The notes under the pieces were generated by a model, which did not search any database, was not told where the DNA came from, and saw only the letters and a list, made by a program, of their open reading frames with translations. This document shows, piece after piece, positions 1-6,775 of a stretch of 32,012 nucleotides of DNA. Position numbers and translations under genes: made by a program. How positions within the stretch are numbered: the first letter of the stretch is position 1; the number at the start of each line of letters is the position of its first letter. The stretch is taken from IMG/VR virus record IMGVR_UViG_3300046011_000987, positions 1 through 32,012 of that record; one strand, written 5' to 3'. The stretch comes from a virus.

Positions 1-726
1 GGAACGATTGAAGCCGTTTTGACAACATGGGGCGCACGCGAGGGCGCAGACGGTAGGCGTTTTAACTATCAACCTGAAGCATTTAAAGAATGGGCGGCAA
101 GTTACGCTGAAATGGGCAAACCGTTGCCAATGTATTTTCAGCACAACGATGAATCCTTGCCTGTTGGTGAATGGACTATGTTTGAATTTGATGATGTAGG
201 CATGACCGGTAAAGGTCGTTTGTTTACTAACACAAGCGTTGGCCGCGATCTATATACCATTATGAAAGAATCGCCAAACATGGTTGGTGGTGTTTCAGTT
301 GGCGCATACGCCGATGAATATCAAATGGTAAACGCTAATAACGAAGTTATTAACCCACAAGATCCTGCTTATGATGAGGGTTACTTTCAAATCACTAAAG
401 GTGGTTTACGCGAAGTGTCAATTGTTATGCACCCAAACAATCCTGAAGCAAATATAAACAAACTTGAAAATGTTTATCGCGCTGACGGCACAATTAACCT
501 TAAGGAAATAGAATCTGTTCTGCGTGATGCAGGATTGACAAAGATGCACGCAACCGCCGCATCTAGCATATTCAACAAAGTAATTAAACTGCGTGATGCA
601 GTTGATGAAACTGTTGAAACGCCACCAAGTTTGAGTGAATCAGACGCGGCGGTTAATGAAACGATTCTAGCCGAATTAAATAAGCGTGAATTGTTAAAAC
701 AACTTAATAAACGAATTAAAGGATAA
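1..726 (+). CDS. HK97-type prohead protease (5' end cut by window)
   Basis: This is the serine protease that matures the procapsid by removing the N-terminal scaffold domain of the capsid protein. The reading frame is open from base 1, so the true start lies upstream; the TTG at 19 is only the first in-window start-like codon. Visible family features are the histidine segment (YFQHNDESLPVGEW), the serine segment GGVSVGAYA, and the closing LREVSIVMHPNNPEA, which match the HK97 protease (S78) fold. The C-terminal ~80 residues are charged and probably a scaffold-like tail. The capsid gene follows after 5 nt, the usual order. The family call is strong; only the N-terminus is missing. Confidence 0.9.
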   Translation, partial: GTIEAVLTTWGAREGADGRRFNYQPEAFKEWAASYAEMGKPLPMYFQHNDESLPVGEWTMFEFDDVGMTGKGRLFTNTSVGRDLYTIMKESPNMVGGVSVGAYADEYQMVNANNEVINPQDPAYDEGYFQITKGGLREVSIVMHPNNPEANINKLENVYRADGTINLKEIESVLRDAGLTKMHATAASSIFNKVIKLRDAVDETVETPPSLSESDAAVNETILAELNKRELLKQLNKRIKG

Positions 727-731
727 ATATC

Positions 732-2081
732 ATGTCAGTTGAAATTATTGAAAAGTTAGATGCTATTGAAGCCAACAATGTGGCTGAAATTGCAAAAGTT
801 ACTGAAGCCGTAACTGCAAAAGTTGATGCAGTTGAAGCATCATTTTCTGAAAAAGTTGCCGCTTTGGAAGCCAAAGTTGCATCTATCAATCCAGCACCAT
901 CAATCTTAAAAATTGAAAAAACAGTTCGTGGCGATGTGAACAAAATGGTTAAAGAACAATTAGCCAAATTCCACAAAGAAAATGGTCGCACCGAAAAAGA
1001 ATTAAAAATGTTTGAAGATGACAGTCAATATGCGGCTTACATGAAAGAAGCATCTGCATTGACCGGTGGCGGTAACAACCAAGGTGGTCGCACAGCCTAT
1101 GATCCAGTATTTGTTGCATTGCGTTTGGCTAACCCGTTGCGTGGCATTTGCCGCACAGTAGCAACTGACGGTTCTTCATACCAATTCCGCGTTAAAACAG
1201 GTAATGCTGGCGCACAATGGGGTTATGCAATCCAAAACAACGGCGCGGCAACAACTGAAGATACAAGCATTTGGCAAATCGTTTTAAAAGATTTGAATGT
1301 TCAATTCCCAATCAGAACAGCCGCTTTGGATGACATTGATGGTTTAGAAGCCAATGTTGTTGATGATATGCTTGCCGAGTTTGCACAAACTGAAGCGCAA
1401 TCAATGGTTTCAAACAATGACCAATCAGGTTCAGGCACTAGCGTTGCAACTGGTGGTGCTGACGGCTTGCGCGGTTTAGATCAATACGCTGGCGCAAATG
1501 CAACATACGCAGGCGGCACTTGTTCAACTGCGGCATTTGGTTCAAGCGGCACAGGTTCAGCAACAGGTTTACACTCACTTGCTACCTATGACCAATTAAC
1601 AACCAATGCAAACACAGTTGGCGCAAACAATATCACTTATAAAGATGTGATTAACTTTGTTTATTCATTGCCACAACAATACTGGACTGAATCAGCCAAA
1701 TTTGTTATTAACCCAATTTTGCTACAAGCAATTCGCGGTTTGACAGATTTACAAGGTCGCCCAATTTATGTTGATGGTTTATCACGCAACGATGGCATTG
1801 TTGGTTCATTGTTAGGTTTTGATGTTGTTGTTAATAAATACTTAGACACACCATCACAAACTGCAACAGGCGCGGCAGGCACAGTTAGCAAATATCCAAT
1901 GTTCTTTGGTGATTGGGATAAGTTCTACACAATCATTGACCGTTTGAACATGGTATTACGCCGTTACGACCAAACATTGCCCGGCTTTATCACTTTCTTT
2001 GGTGAAAAACGCTTGGCAACATCTGTTCGCGACCCATTTGCAGGTGTGCGTTACCGTTCTACTGGCACAGCAAACGCTTAA
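732..2081 (+). CDS. Major capsid protein 1, HK97 fold, with N-terminal scaffold domain
   Basis: This is the main shell protein, 449 aa. Residues 1 to about 105 are Ala/Glu/Lys-rich and look helical or coiled-coil. This is the delta-domain type scaffold expected to be cut off by the protease encoded just upstream. From about residue 108 the HK97-fold shell domain begins (SALTGGGNN, GGRTAYDP), ending near RDPFAGVRYR. The ATG at 732 has an AAAGGA ribosome site at normal spacing. The next gene is a clear paralog without the scaffold domain, and a strong terminator follows this gene. The call rests on order (protease, capsid, connector), size and sequence character. Confidence 0.9.
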   Translation: MSVEIIEKLDAIEANNVAEIAKVTEAVTAKVDAVEASFSEKVAALEAKVASINPAPSILKIEKTVRGDVNKMVKEQLAKFHKENGRTEKELKMFEDDSQYAAYMKEASALTGGGNNQGGRTAYDPVFVALRLANPLRGICRTVATDGSSYQFRVKTGNAGAQWGYAIQNNGAATTEDTSIWQIVLKDLNVQFPIRTAALDDIDGLEANVVDDMLAEFAQTEAQSMVSNNDQSGSGTSVATGGADGLRGLDQYAGANATYAGGTCSTAAFGSSGTGSATGLHSLATYDQLTTNANTVGANNITYKDVINFVYSLPQQYWTESAKFVINPILLQAIRGLTDLQGRPIYVDGLSRNDGIVGSLLGFDVVVNKYLDTPSQTATGAAGTVSKYPMFFGDWDKFYTIIDRLNMVLRRYDQTLPGFITFFGEKRLATSVRDPFAGVRYRSTGTANA

Positions 2082-2090
2082 TACGGGTTA

Positions 2091-2124
2091 GGGATGGTGG
2101 CAAAAGTTGCCATCCCTTTTTTTT
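2091..2124 (+). terminator. Intrinsic terminator between the two capsid genes
   Basis: GGGATGGTGGC pairs with GTTGCCATCCC (11 pairs including three G-U) around an AAAA loop and is followed by eight T. It starts 10 nt after the stop of capsid gene 1 and ends 19 nt before the start of capsid gene 2. It should reduce transcription of the downstream paralog and morphogenesis genes relative to the main capsid protein. Confidence 0.85.
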
Positions 2125-2143
2125 ACCTAAAGGACATACCAAA

Positions 2144-3181
2144 ATGAAAATCGCTGAAAGAGTTTTAGACGGCATTAAAACCGCCTTAATTGATGGTGAA
2201 GCCACCGTTAATTTAAAAGTAGATGAAGCAAGCGCGATTACTGGAAGCGGTTCAAATGTTGGTGGTCGCACCTATTTTGACGATGCTTTTGCCGCCGCGC
2301 GTTATGCCAACCCATTTCGTATGGGCGCACGACAAATAACAGCAATGGAATCAGATATTCAATTTGTTGCCAAAACGGGTAATGCCGCAGATGCAACAGA
2401 TCCTTGGGGTTATGCAGTAAACCCAAATAGCGGTTCACCTAATATAAACACAAGCATTTGGCAGTTGCCAATTCGCGTTATTTCAGCACAGTTGCCAATC
2501 CGTAGCGCAGTTTTAAGCGATGTAAACGGTTTGGAAGCCGAAATTGTTGAAGATCTTGCCTTTGAATTTAGTCAAATTGAAGCCGCATCAATGGCGGTCA
2601 ATGATGATCAATCAGGTTCAACAACCACCGTAACAGGCGCAGAAAATGGCTTGCGTGGTTTAACATCTTATACAACTAGCACATCCGCCGCCGCATTTGG
2701 CACTAGCGGAACGGCTATAACTAACGGCATACACACAGTTTTGACCGTTGAAGCAAGCGTTACAACACCAACTTATGACAGCATTGCTAATGTTGCAAGC
2801 GCGTTGCCTGCACAGTATTGGACAATGCCAACAACAGCATGGCACATTCACCCAACTTTGATTGCATCCTTACGCAAATTAAAAAGTTCAACAGGTGGTT
2901 CACCAATGTTCATTGAAGCAGGTAATGAAGATGGTGCGGCTGTTGGTTATATGTTTGGTTTCCCTGTTATCCCTAATCCTTATTTGGATGCACCTGCGGT
3001 TGGCGCAATCCCATTAGTATTAGCAAATTGGGATAGATTCTTAACTATTGCCGATGCTGAAACAATGAACATCAAACGCTTTGATCAAACACAAGCAGGT
3101 TTTGTTACCATTTATGCTGAAATGCGTATGGCATCATCAATCCGCGATGTATTTGCAGGCGTTTACTTGAAAGGCGTTTAA
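2144..3181 (+). CDS. Second HK97-fold capsid protein (paralog, no scaffold domain)
   Basis: This 345-aa protein aligns by eye along its whole length with the shell domain of the preceding capsid protein. Shared blocks include SALTG/SAITG with GGRT, KTGNA with WGYA, TSIWQ, NDDQSGS with GLRGL, QYWT, the RYDQT/RFDQT segment, and SVRDPFAGV/SIRDVFAGV. It has only about 30 residues before the shared part, so it lacks the ~105-residue scaffold domain. The ATG at 2144 has AAAGGA upstream. Its role is not known. It could be a minor capsid protein, for example at vertices as T4 gp24 is to gp23, or a duplicated capsid copy. Capsid fold: confident; function: inference. Confidence 0.85.
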   Translation: MKIAERVLDGIKTALIDGEATVNLKVDEASAITGSGSNVGGRTYFDDAFAAARYANPFRMGARQITAMESDIQFVAKTGNAADATDPWGYAVNPNSGSPNINTSIWQLPIRVISAQLPIRSAVLSDVNGLEAEIVEDLAFEFSQIEAASMAVNDDQSGSTTTVTGAENGLRGLTSYTTSTSAAAFGTSGTAITNGIHTVLTVEASVTTPTYDSIANVASALPAQYWTMPTTAWHIHPTLIASLRKLKSSTGGSPMFIEAGNEDGAAVGYMFGFPVIPNPYLDAPAVGAIPLVLANWDRFLTIADAETMNIKRFDQTQAGFVTIYAEMRMASSIRDVFAGVYLKGV

Positions 3182-3183
3182 TT

Positions 3184-3834
3184 ATGGCGGCGAACAACAT
3201 TAGCGGTGTAGTAAATCTTGCGCCAACGCGCAATCCATTTAACTATGATAAGGTTGTTCAAACAAGCCGCGATTTACAAACACAATGGCTAACTCTTGAT
3301 GAAATTACCCAACAATTAAACTTGTTTGGCGATGAATCACAAGATACCTATTTAAGTGATTTGGAAGTTGCGGTTCGGATGCACATTGAAGATTATTTGG
3401 GCTTACCAATTTTTAATCAGTCTTATACTGTTTATTATGGCGCATCGGCTTTATATGGCACGCCATTAACATTGGATTTGCCTGAAGTTTCACAAAATGG
3501 CGTTACCATAAACAGCGTTAAATATTACAGCGATGCAAGTCCGCCAGTTTTAACAACTGTTGCGGCCAATACATATTTTTATGATGTTACAGGTAACAAG
3601 GTAATTCTTAATGATTTGCCGACTGACCTTAATACATATATGACATCGCCTGTTGTTTGCAATTACACGATCAATTCCAGCATTTTGGCGCAATACCCTG
3701 TTATTAAACAGGCTGGGTTATTATTACTAACCCACCTTTATAACAACAGAAGCGAAACAACGGCTGGGGCTTTACAAAAAATACCTTTTGGGGTGGATGT
3801 ATTGCTTAGACAATATAAACCTTTGGTGATGTAG
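3184..3834 (+). CDS. Head-tail connector (gp6/phiE125 gp8-like)
   Basis: 216 aa. The helical N-terminal half (LTLDEITQQLNLF, then DTYLSDLEVAVRMHIEDYLGLP) and later KQAGLLLLTHLYNNRSET match the pattern of phage connector proteins of the HK97 gp6 / phiE125 gp8 type, which form the adaptor ring below the portal. A beta-rich insert lies between residues ~80 and 165. The gene starts 2 nt after the second capsid gene and precedes the closure protein gene, the expected place. The family call is from pattern and order. Confidence 0.75.
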   Translation: MAANNISGVVNLAPTRNPFNYDKVVQTSRDLQTQWLTLDEITQQLNLFGDESQDTYLSDLEVAVRMHIEDYLGLPIFNQSYTVYYGASALYGTPLTLDLPEVSQNGVTINSVKYYSDASPPVLTTVAANTYFYDVTGNKVILNDLPTDLNTYMTSPVVCNYTINSSILAQYPVIKQAGLLLLTHLYNNRSETTAGALQKIPFGVDVLLRQYKPLVM

Positions 3835-3837
3835 CAA

Positions 3838-4182
3838 ATGGCTATTGCGCGGTTTGAAAATGTAAACATTAACACGCTTAGTTTTGGTGTTGATAGTTTT
3901 GGCGAATATACAACAACCACAACACTTTGGTTTGTTGGTCGCCCTTTGGTTTCCGAGGTTAAAAACTCGGTGGCCATAACAGAACGCTATCGTGTTTATT
4001 CAGATTTGATTACATTCAAATTTAATTACACACCTAACATGAAAACTATTACTGACGGGCAAAATAATTACAGCGTAACTTGGCGCGGTAATGAATGGCG
4101 AATAACCGATGTTATTGAAAGCAATGATAGAATGAGTGTAACTTTAATGTGCTATCGTTCTGATCCTGCAACAAAGGCTTAA
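3838..4182 (+). CDS. Head closure / head-tail adaptor protein
   Basis: 114 aa, beta-rich, with the sequence pattern RYRVYSDLITFKFNYTP … TITDGQNNYSVTWRGNEWRITDVIESNDR typical of small phage head-tail joining proteins of the SPP1 gp16 / HK97 gp7 group. It would seal the connector and dock the tail. It starts 3 nt after the connector stop and ends 1 nt before the next start, within one tight operon. The family call relies on size, the WRI motif and position. Confidence 0.65.
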   Translation: MAIARFENVNINTLSFGVDSFGEYTTTTTLWFVGRPLVSEVKNSVAITERYRVYSDLITFKFNYTPNMKTITDGQNNYSVTWRGNEWRITDVIESNDRMSVTLMCYRSDPATKA

Positions 4183-4183
4183 C

Positions 4184-4600
4184 ATGACAACGCAAAACAA
4201 TGTTAGTAATTACGCAAGGGCAATACAGGCACAACTAACAACTATTGCAACGCCTGTTCCTGTTTACGCAAACTTTAACCGTAACTGGGCAACTGAACCA
4301 AAGTTTATAACATGGCAGTTAAGGGATGTTCATCAACCTGTTTATACTGGTATTTATCAGAATAATAAAGGTGCTGATTCACCAACATTCCAAATAAGTG
4401 TTTTTACAGCAAACATGGCGGATGGTTTTAATCTGTCAAACACAATAATACAAGCATTGCATGGTTATGCTGGGCAATTTGGTGGCGTTACAGGTTTCCA
4501 AATTTCCAAAGCCGATGTGAATTGGTTATATAATAGTTATGACAACGATATTGGGTTGCATAGCATATTCATGGATTGCACAATTTACATTCCATCATAA
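4184..4600 (+). CDS. Tail terminator / tail completion protein (DUF3168-like)
   Basis: 138 aa. The features YARAIQAQLTTIATPVPVYANF, a central QPVYTG strand and a C-terminal LHSIFMDCTIYIPS resemble the alpha/beta tail-terminator family that caps the tail tube (lambda gpU / DUF3168 type). It lies between the head closure gene and the tail tube gene, which is the usual slot for either the gp10-like protein or the terminator. The gp10-like protein is found further down, after the tube gene, so terminator is the better reading. No catalytic residues are expected. Confidence 0.55.
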   Translation: MTTQNNVSNYARAIQAQLTTIATPVPVYANFNRNWATEPKFITWQLRDVHQPVYTGIYQNNKGADSPTFQISVFTANMADGFNLSNTIIQALHGYAGQFGGVTGFQISKADVNWLYNSYDNDIGLHSIFMDCTIYIPS

Positions 4601-4637
4601 GATACGATTTTTTTAATTTTAATGAGGATTTTCAATC

Positions 4638-5132
4638 ATGGCATTACCAAATAAAGTATTACCCGGCTTTTCCGCAACCCTATATTGCCAGCCAACATCA
4701 ACACCAACACCATTAACAACAGCAAACTTATCAACTTTCGCAACTGTTTCAGCACTTGCTATTCCTGCTAATGTTATTCCTGTTGAAAACATTCCTGCGT
4801 TTGGTATGGATGATGCTGTTGCTTCATTCGGTGTTGCTGGTTCACGCCAAGGCGACAAAATACCGGTGCAAAATGCGCCAACATCAATGTCAATTACTGC
4901 GGCATGGAATCCTGCCGACACGCAATTGTTGTTAATTCGCGGCGATGCTTATTCAGGCGTAGTTGATCGCACATTTATCATTTCAGCAACCGATGGCACA
5001 GGAATTGTTTATTATGCTTTCAACGGTCGCGTTGGTAATTTCCAAATTGATTCTGCCGTTGGTGCTGAAGCAAAATGTATGTTCACCATTCATCCGCGTG
5101 GCAACCAATTTGGTTGGTCAAATAACACTTAA
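4638..5132 (+). CDS. Major tail (tube) protein
   Basis: 164 aa, beta-rich and low in charge, as tail tube subunits are. The N-terminal MALPNKVLPGFSATLYCQP and the central ITAAWNPADTQLLLIRGDA are followed by RTFIISATDGTGIVYYAFNGRVGNFQIDS, a pattern common to phage tube proteins. It has a good ribosome site (GAGGA, about 9 nt before ATG), fitting high expression, and is followed at once by a strong terminator. Order (before chaperones and tape measure) supports the call. Confidence 0.75.
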   Translation: MALPNKVLPGFSATLYCQPTSTPTPLTTANLSTFATVSALAIPANVIPVENIPAFGMDDAVASFGVAGSRQGDKIPVQNAPTSMSITAAWNPADTQLLLIRGDAYSGVVDRTFIISATDGTGIVYYAFNGRVGNFQIDSAVGAEAKCMFTIHPRGNQFGWSNNT

Positions 5133-5135
5133 TAC

Positions 5136-5163
5136 AACAGCCCCGAAAGGGGTTGTTCTTTTA
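5136..5163 (+). terminator. Intrinsic terminator after the tail tube gene
   Basis: AACAGCCCC pairs with GGGGTTGTT (nine pairs, one G-U) across a GAAA tetraloop and is followed by CTTTT. It begins 3 nt after the stop codon of the tail tube gene. Like the terminator after capsid gene 1, it would let an abundant structural protein be made in excess over the genes downstream. Confidence 0.8.
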
Positions 5164-5174
5164 TAGGATAAGAT

Positions 5175-5396
5175 ATGGAAATTAAATCGCAGAATGACCT
5201 GCTTGGGTTTTTAGTTACTCAAGCAGGAAGTGGGCAAAAAAACTGGTTTGGCTTTGCACAGCAACGCCTAACTGGTATTAACTTGGCACATGAAATAGCC
5301 GCTAACCACGCTGATAAAATGTCGCCCGATGAAGTGGTGGATTATGTTGTTGCGTTAAACAACAACATTTATCAAAAGTTAATTAAGGCTGACTAA
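5175..5396 (+). CDS. Small protein of unknown function in tail operon
   Basis: 73 aa, soluble, mostly helical by composition (LTGINLAHEIAANHADKMSPDEVVDYVVALNNNIYQKL). I do not recognise a family. It has its own ribosome site (ATAGGATAAGAT before ATG) just after the terminator, and its TAA overlaps the ATG of the gp10-like gene by one base. Context between tube protein and gp10-like protein suggests a tail or neck assembly role, but nothing in the sequence proves it. Confidence 0.6.
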   Translation: MEIKSQNDLLGFLVTQAGSGQKNWFGFAQQRLTGINLAHEIAANHADKMSPDEVVDYVVALNNNIYQKLIKAD

Positions 5397-5956
5397 TGGA
5401 AGAACAATTTCGCATAACTGGATTAAAGGAAACTTTGCAATTATTCCAAGATCTAGCGCGTGATATTGGCGATAGGGAAGCGCGGTCAAAAGTTTTAATT
5501 CCTGCGGTTAAGGATGCCATGAAGCCTGTTTTATATACAGCGCAGGCTTACGCATCATCCGATGAAACAAATATGTTGCGCGATTCATTACATATAACTG
5601 GCAAGCGTGCTACTAATAAAGACAGAAAATCAAGATATGTAACAACAACTGATTCTGTTTTAGCCTTTGTTACAACTAAACCGATTCCTAAAAAATTAAG
5701 AAAAAGATTTAACAAGGAAATGTTTAAAAAAGGCATAAGGCATAAAGATGAAATTAGAAGTGAAGCCAAAAAGTTTTATGGCGCACATAATATCTTTTAT
5801 GATGCAAGGGCAGTTGTTAATGAATTTGGAACAGCAAACAGACCTGCTAAACCATATTTGCGGCCAGCATTAGAGGGGCAAGCGGAATTTGTTGCCGAGT
5901 TATTGGGGCAAATTTTAAGTCAAAAAATAAAACAATATAGGAGTAAATCATTGTGA
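5396..5956 (+). CDS. HK97 gp10-like neck/tail protein
   Basis: 186 aa. The start has the pattern FRITGLKETLQLFQDLA, and the end has VNEFGTANRPAKPYLRPALE. The latter is the hallmark of the HK97 gp10-like family (F/YGT…PAKPFLRPA), which acts at the head-tail junction or in tail completion. The middle is strongly basic (KPIPKKLRKRFNKEMFKKG). The gene normally sits before the tail tube gene; here it lies after it, so the order is rearranged. Its TGA overlaps the GTG start of the next gene. Confidence 0.8.
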   Translation: MEEQFRITGLKETLQLFQDLARDIGDREARSKVLIPAVKDAMKPVLYTAQAYASSDETNMLRDSLHITGKRATNKDRKSRYVTTTDSVLAFVTTKPIPKKLRKRFNKEMFKKGIRHKDEIRSEAKKFYGAHNIFYDARAVVNEFGTANRPAKPYLRPALEGQAEFVAELLGQILSQKIKQYRSKSL

Positions 5957-6432
5957 GTAAAATAGCATCGGCATTGGGTAATAAGTATCAGGAAAATCGT
6001 TTGTCAGTAATGACACGCACATTTGTTTTGGGCGATCACACATTTCGCGTTCGCGTTCCTGCGGTGCATGAAATTGAAGCAATATATAATTATTACAAAT
6101 CACCAAACCAAGATTTGGTTGATCAAGCATTTAAAAGCATGACCTATGATTTGGTCAGCATTAAAGACACAAATCCCGATGGCGTTGTTTACAGCGATAA
6201 GGATGTGGTTGTTGATGGTCGGTCAATGATGGAAGCCGCCCGTAATAAAGTAATTTTGCAACATAGAATTGTTGAGTATTTTAAATTTTTAATACCTGAA
6301 GATGGCCAATCATTAGCCGATTTAGAATATGCCGACATTGAAGAAGAATTTCCTTTGTCTATACAAATACAAATGATTGATAAAATAGGCGAAGTTATAT
6401 CGCCGGATTACAAGGCCATTAAGGAAAAGTAA
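5953..6432 (+). CDS. Tail assembly chaperone, short form (gpG-like)
   Basis: 159 aa, GTG start at 5953 overlapping the previous stop by 4 nt. Position between the gp10-like gene and the tape measure gene, with a second small ORF in the -1 frame at its end, is the signature of the lambda gpG/gpGT chaperone pair that coats the tape measure before tube assembly. The sequence (TFVLGDHTFRVRVPAVHEIEAIYNYYKS, ending in SIQIQMIDKIGEVISPDYKAIKEK) is consistent but the family is fast evolving, so order is the main evidence. The 0-frame ends GAA AAG TAA at the likely frameshift point. Confidence 0.75.
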   Translation: MSKIASALGNKYQENRLSVMTRTFVLGDHTFRVRVPAVHEIEAIYNYYKSPNQDLVDQAFKSMTYDLVSIKDTNPDGVVYSDKDVVVDGRSMMEAARNKVILQHRIVEYFKFLIPEDGQSLADLEYADIEEEFPLSIQIQMIDKIGEVISPDYKAIKEK

Positions 6433-6448
6433 CAAGTTCGTTGCGAAC
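6423..6448 (+). promoter_or_regulatory. Likely -1 programmed frameshift site of the tail chaperone
   Basis: The 0-frame reads GAA AAG TAA at 6424-6432. Slipping one base back on AAG (to AAA) continues as GTA ACA AGT into the next ORF, which is open in that frame from 6423. Six nt after the slip codon a hairpin GTTCG-TTG-CGAAC (6436-6448) lies at stimulator distance. The downstream ORF has no ATG with a good ribosome site nearby. A shifted product would be 273 aa. The AAAG slip plus hairpin geometry is visible; actual shifting is inferred. Confidence 0.6.
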
Positions 6449-6773
6449 GCAAGTGAAAGCGGCAATGATTTTCAACGGACATACGCAAGACAGCATTGCC
6501 GAATTAGATGAATCAACATTAAATGAAATAACCGTTATGTTTGCTGACGGTGCAATAGGCAATTATGGTTTATTGCAAACAATGGGCAATTTAACAGCAG
6601 GTGTTTTTAATTATATGCGTGCGCCTAATAGCCAGCCTTATGAATTAAAAAATGTTTTGAATAGTGTTTATGGTTATATGTTTCCAGCACAGCCACCAAA
6701 TGCTAGTCAGGCTTTATTAACATTTATGACACAAGCGCAGGGCTTTAGTATGGATAAGTTTAAAAGGAAATAA
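6429..6773 (+). CDS. Tail assembly chaperone extension (gpT-like part)
   Basis: The reading frame is open from 6423 to the stop at 6773. The first start-like codons are TTG 6441, GTG 6453 and ATG 6465, all without a clear Shine-Dalgarno sequence, so this is best read as the 3' part of a frameshift fusion with the preceding chaperone gene. About 114 residues would be added after the slip. The sequence contains MIFNGHTQDSIAELDE and a C-terminal LLTFMTQAQGFSMDKFKRK. By analogy with lambda gpT, this part would bind tube subunits while the gpG part binds the tape measure. The tape measure ATG follows after 2 nt. Confidence 0.7.
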   Translation, partial: VTSSLRTQVKAAMIFNGHTQDSIAELDESTLNEITVMFADGAIGNYGLLQTMGNLTAGVFNYMRAPNSQPYELKNVLNSVYGYMFPAQPPNASQALLTFMTQAQGFSMDKFKRK

Positions 6774-6775
6774 TC

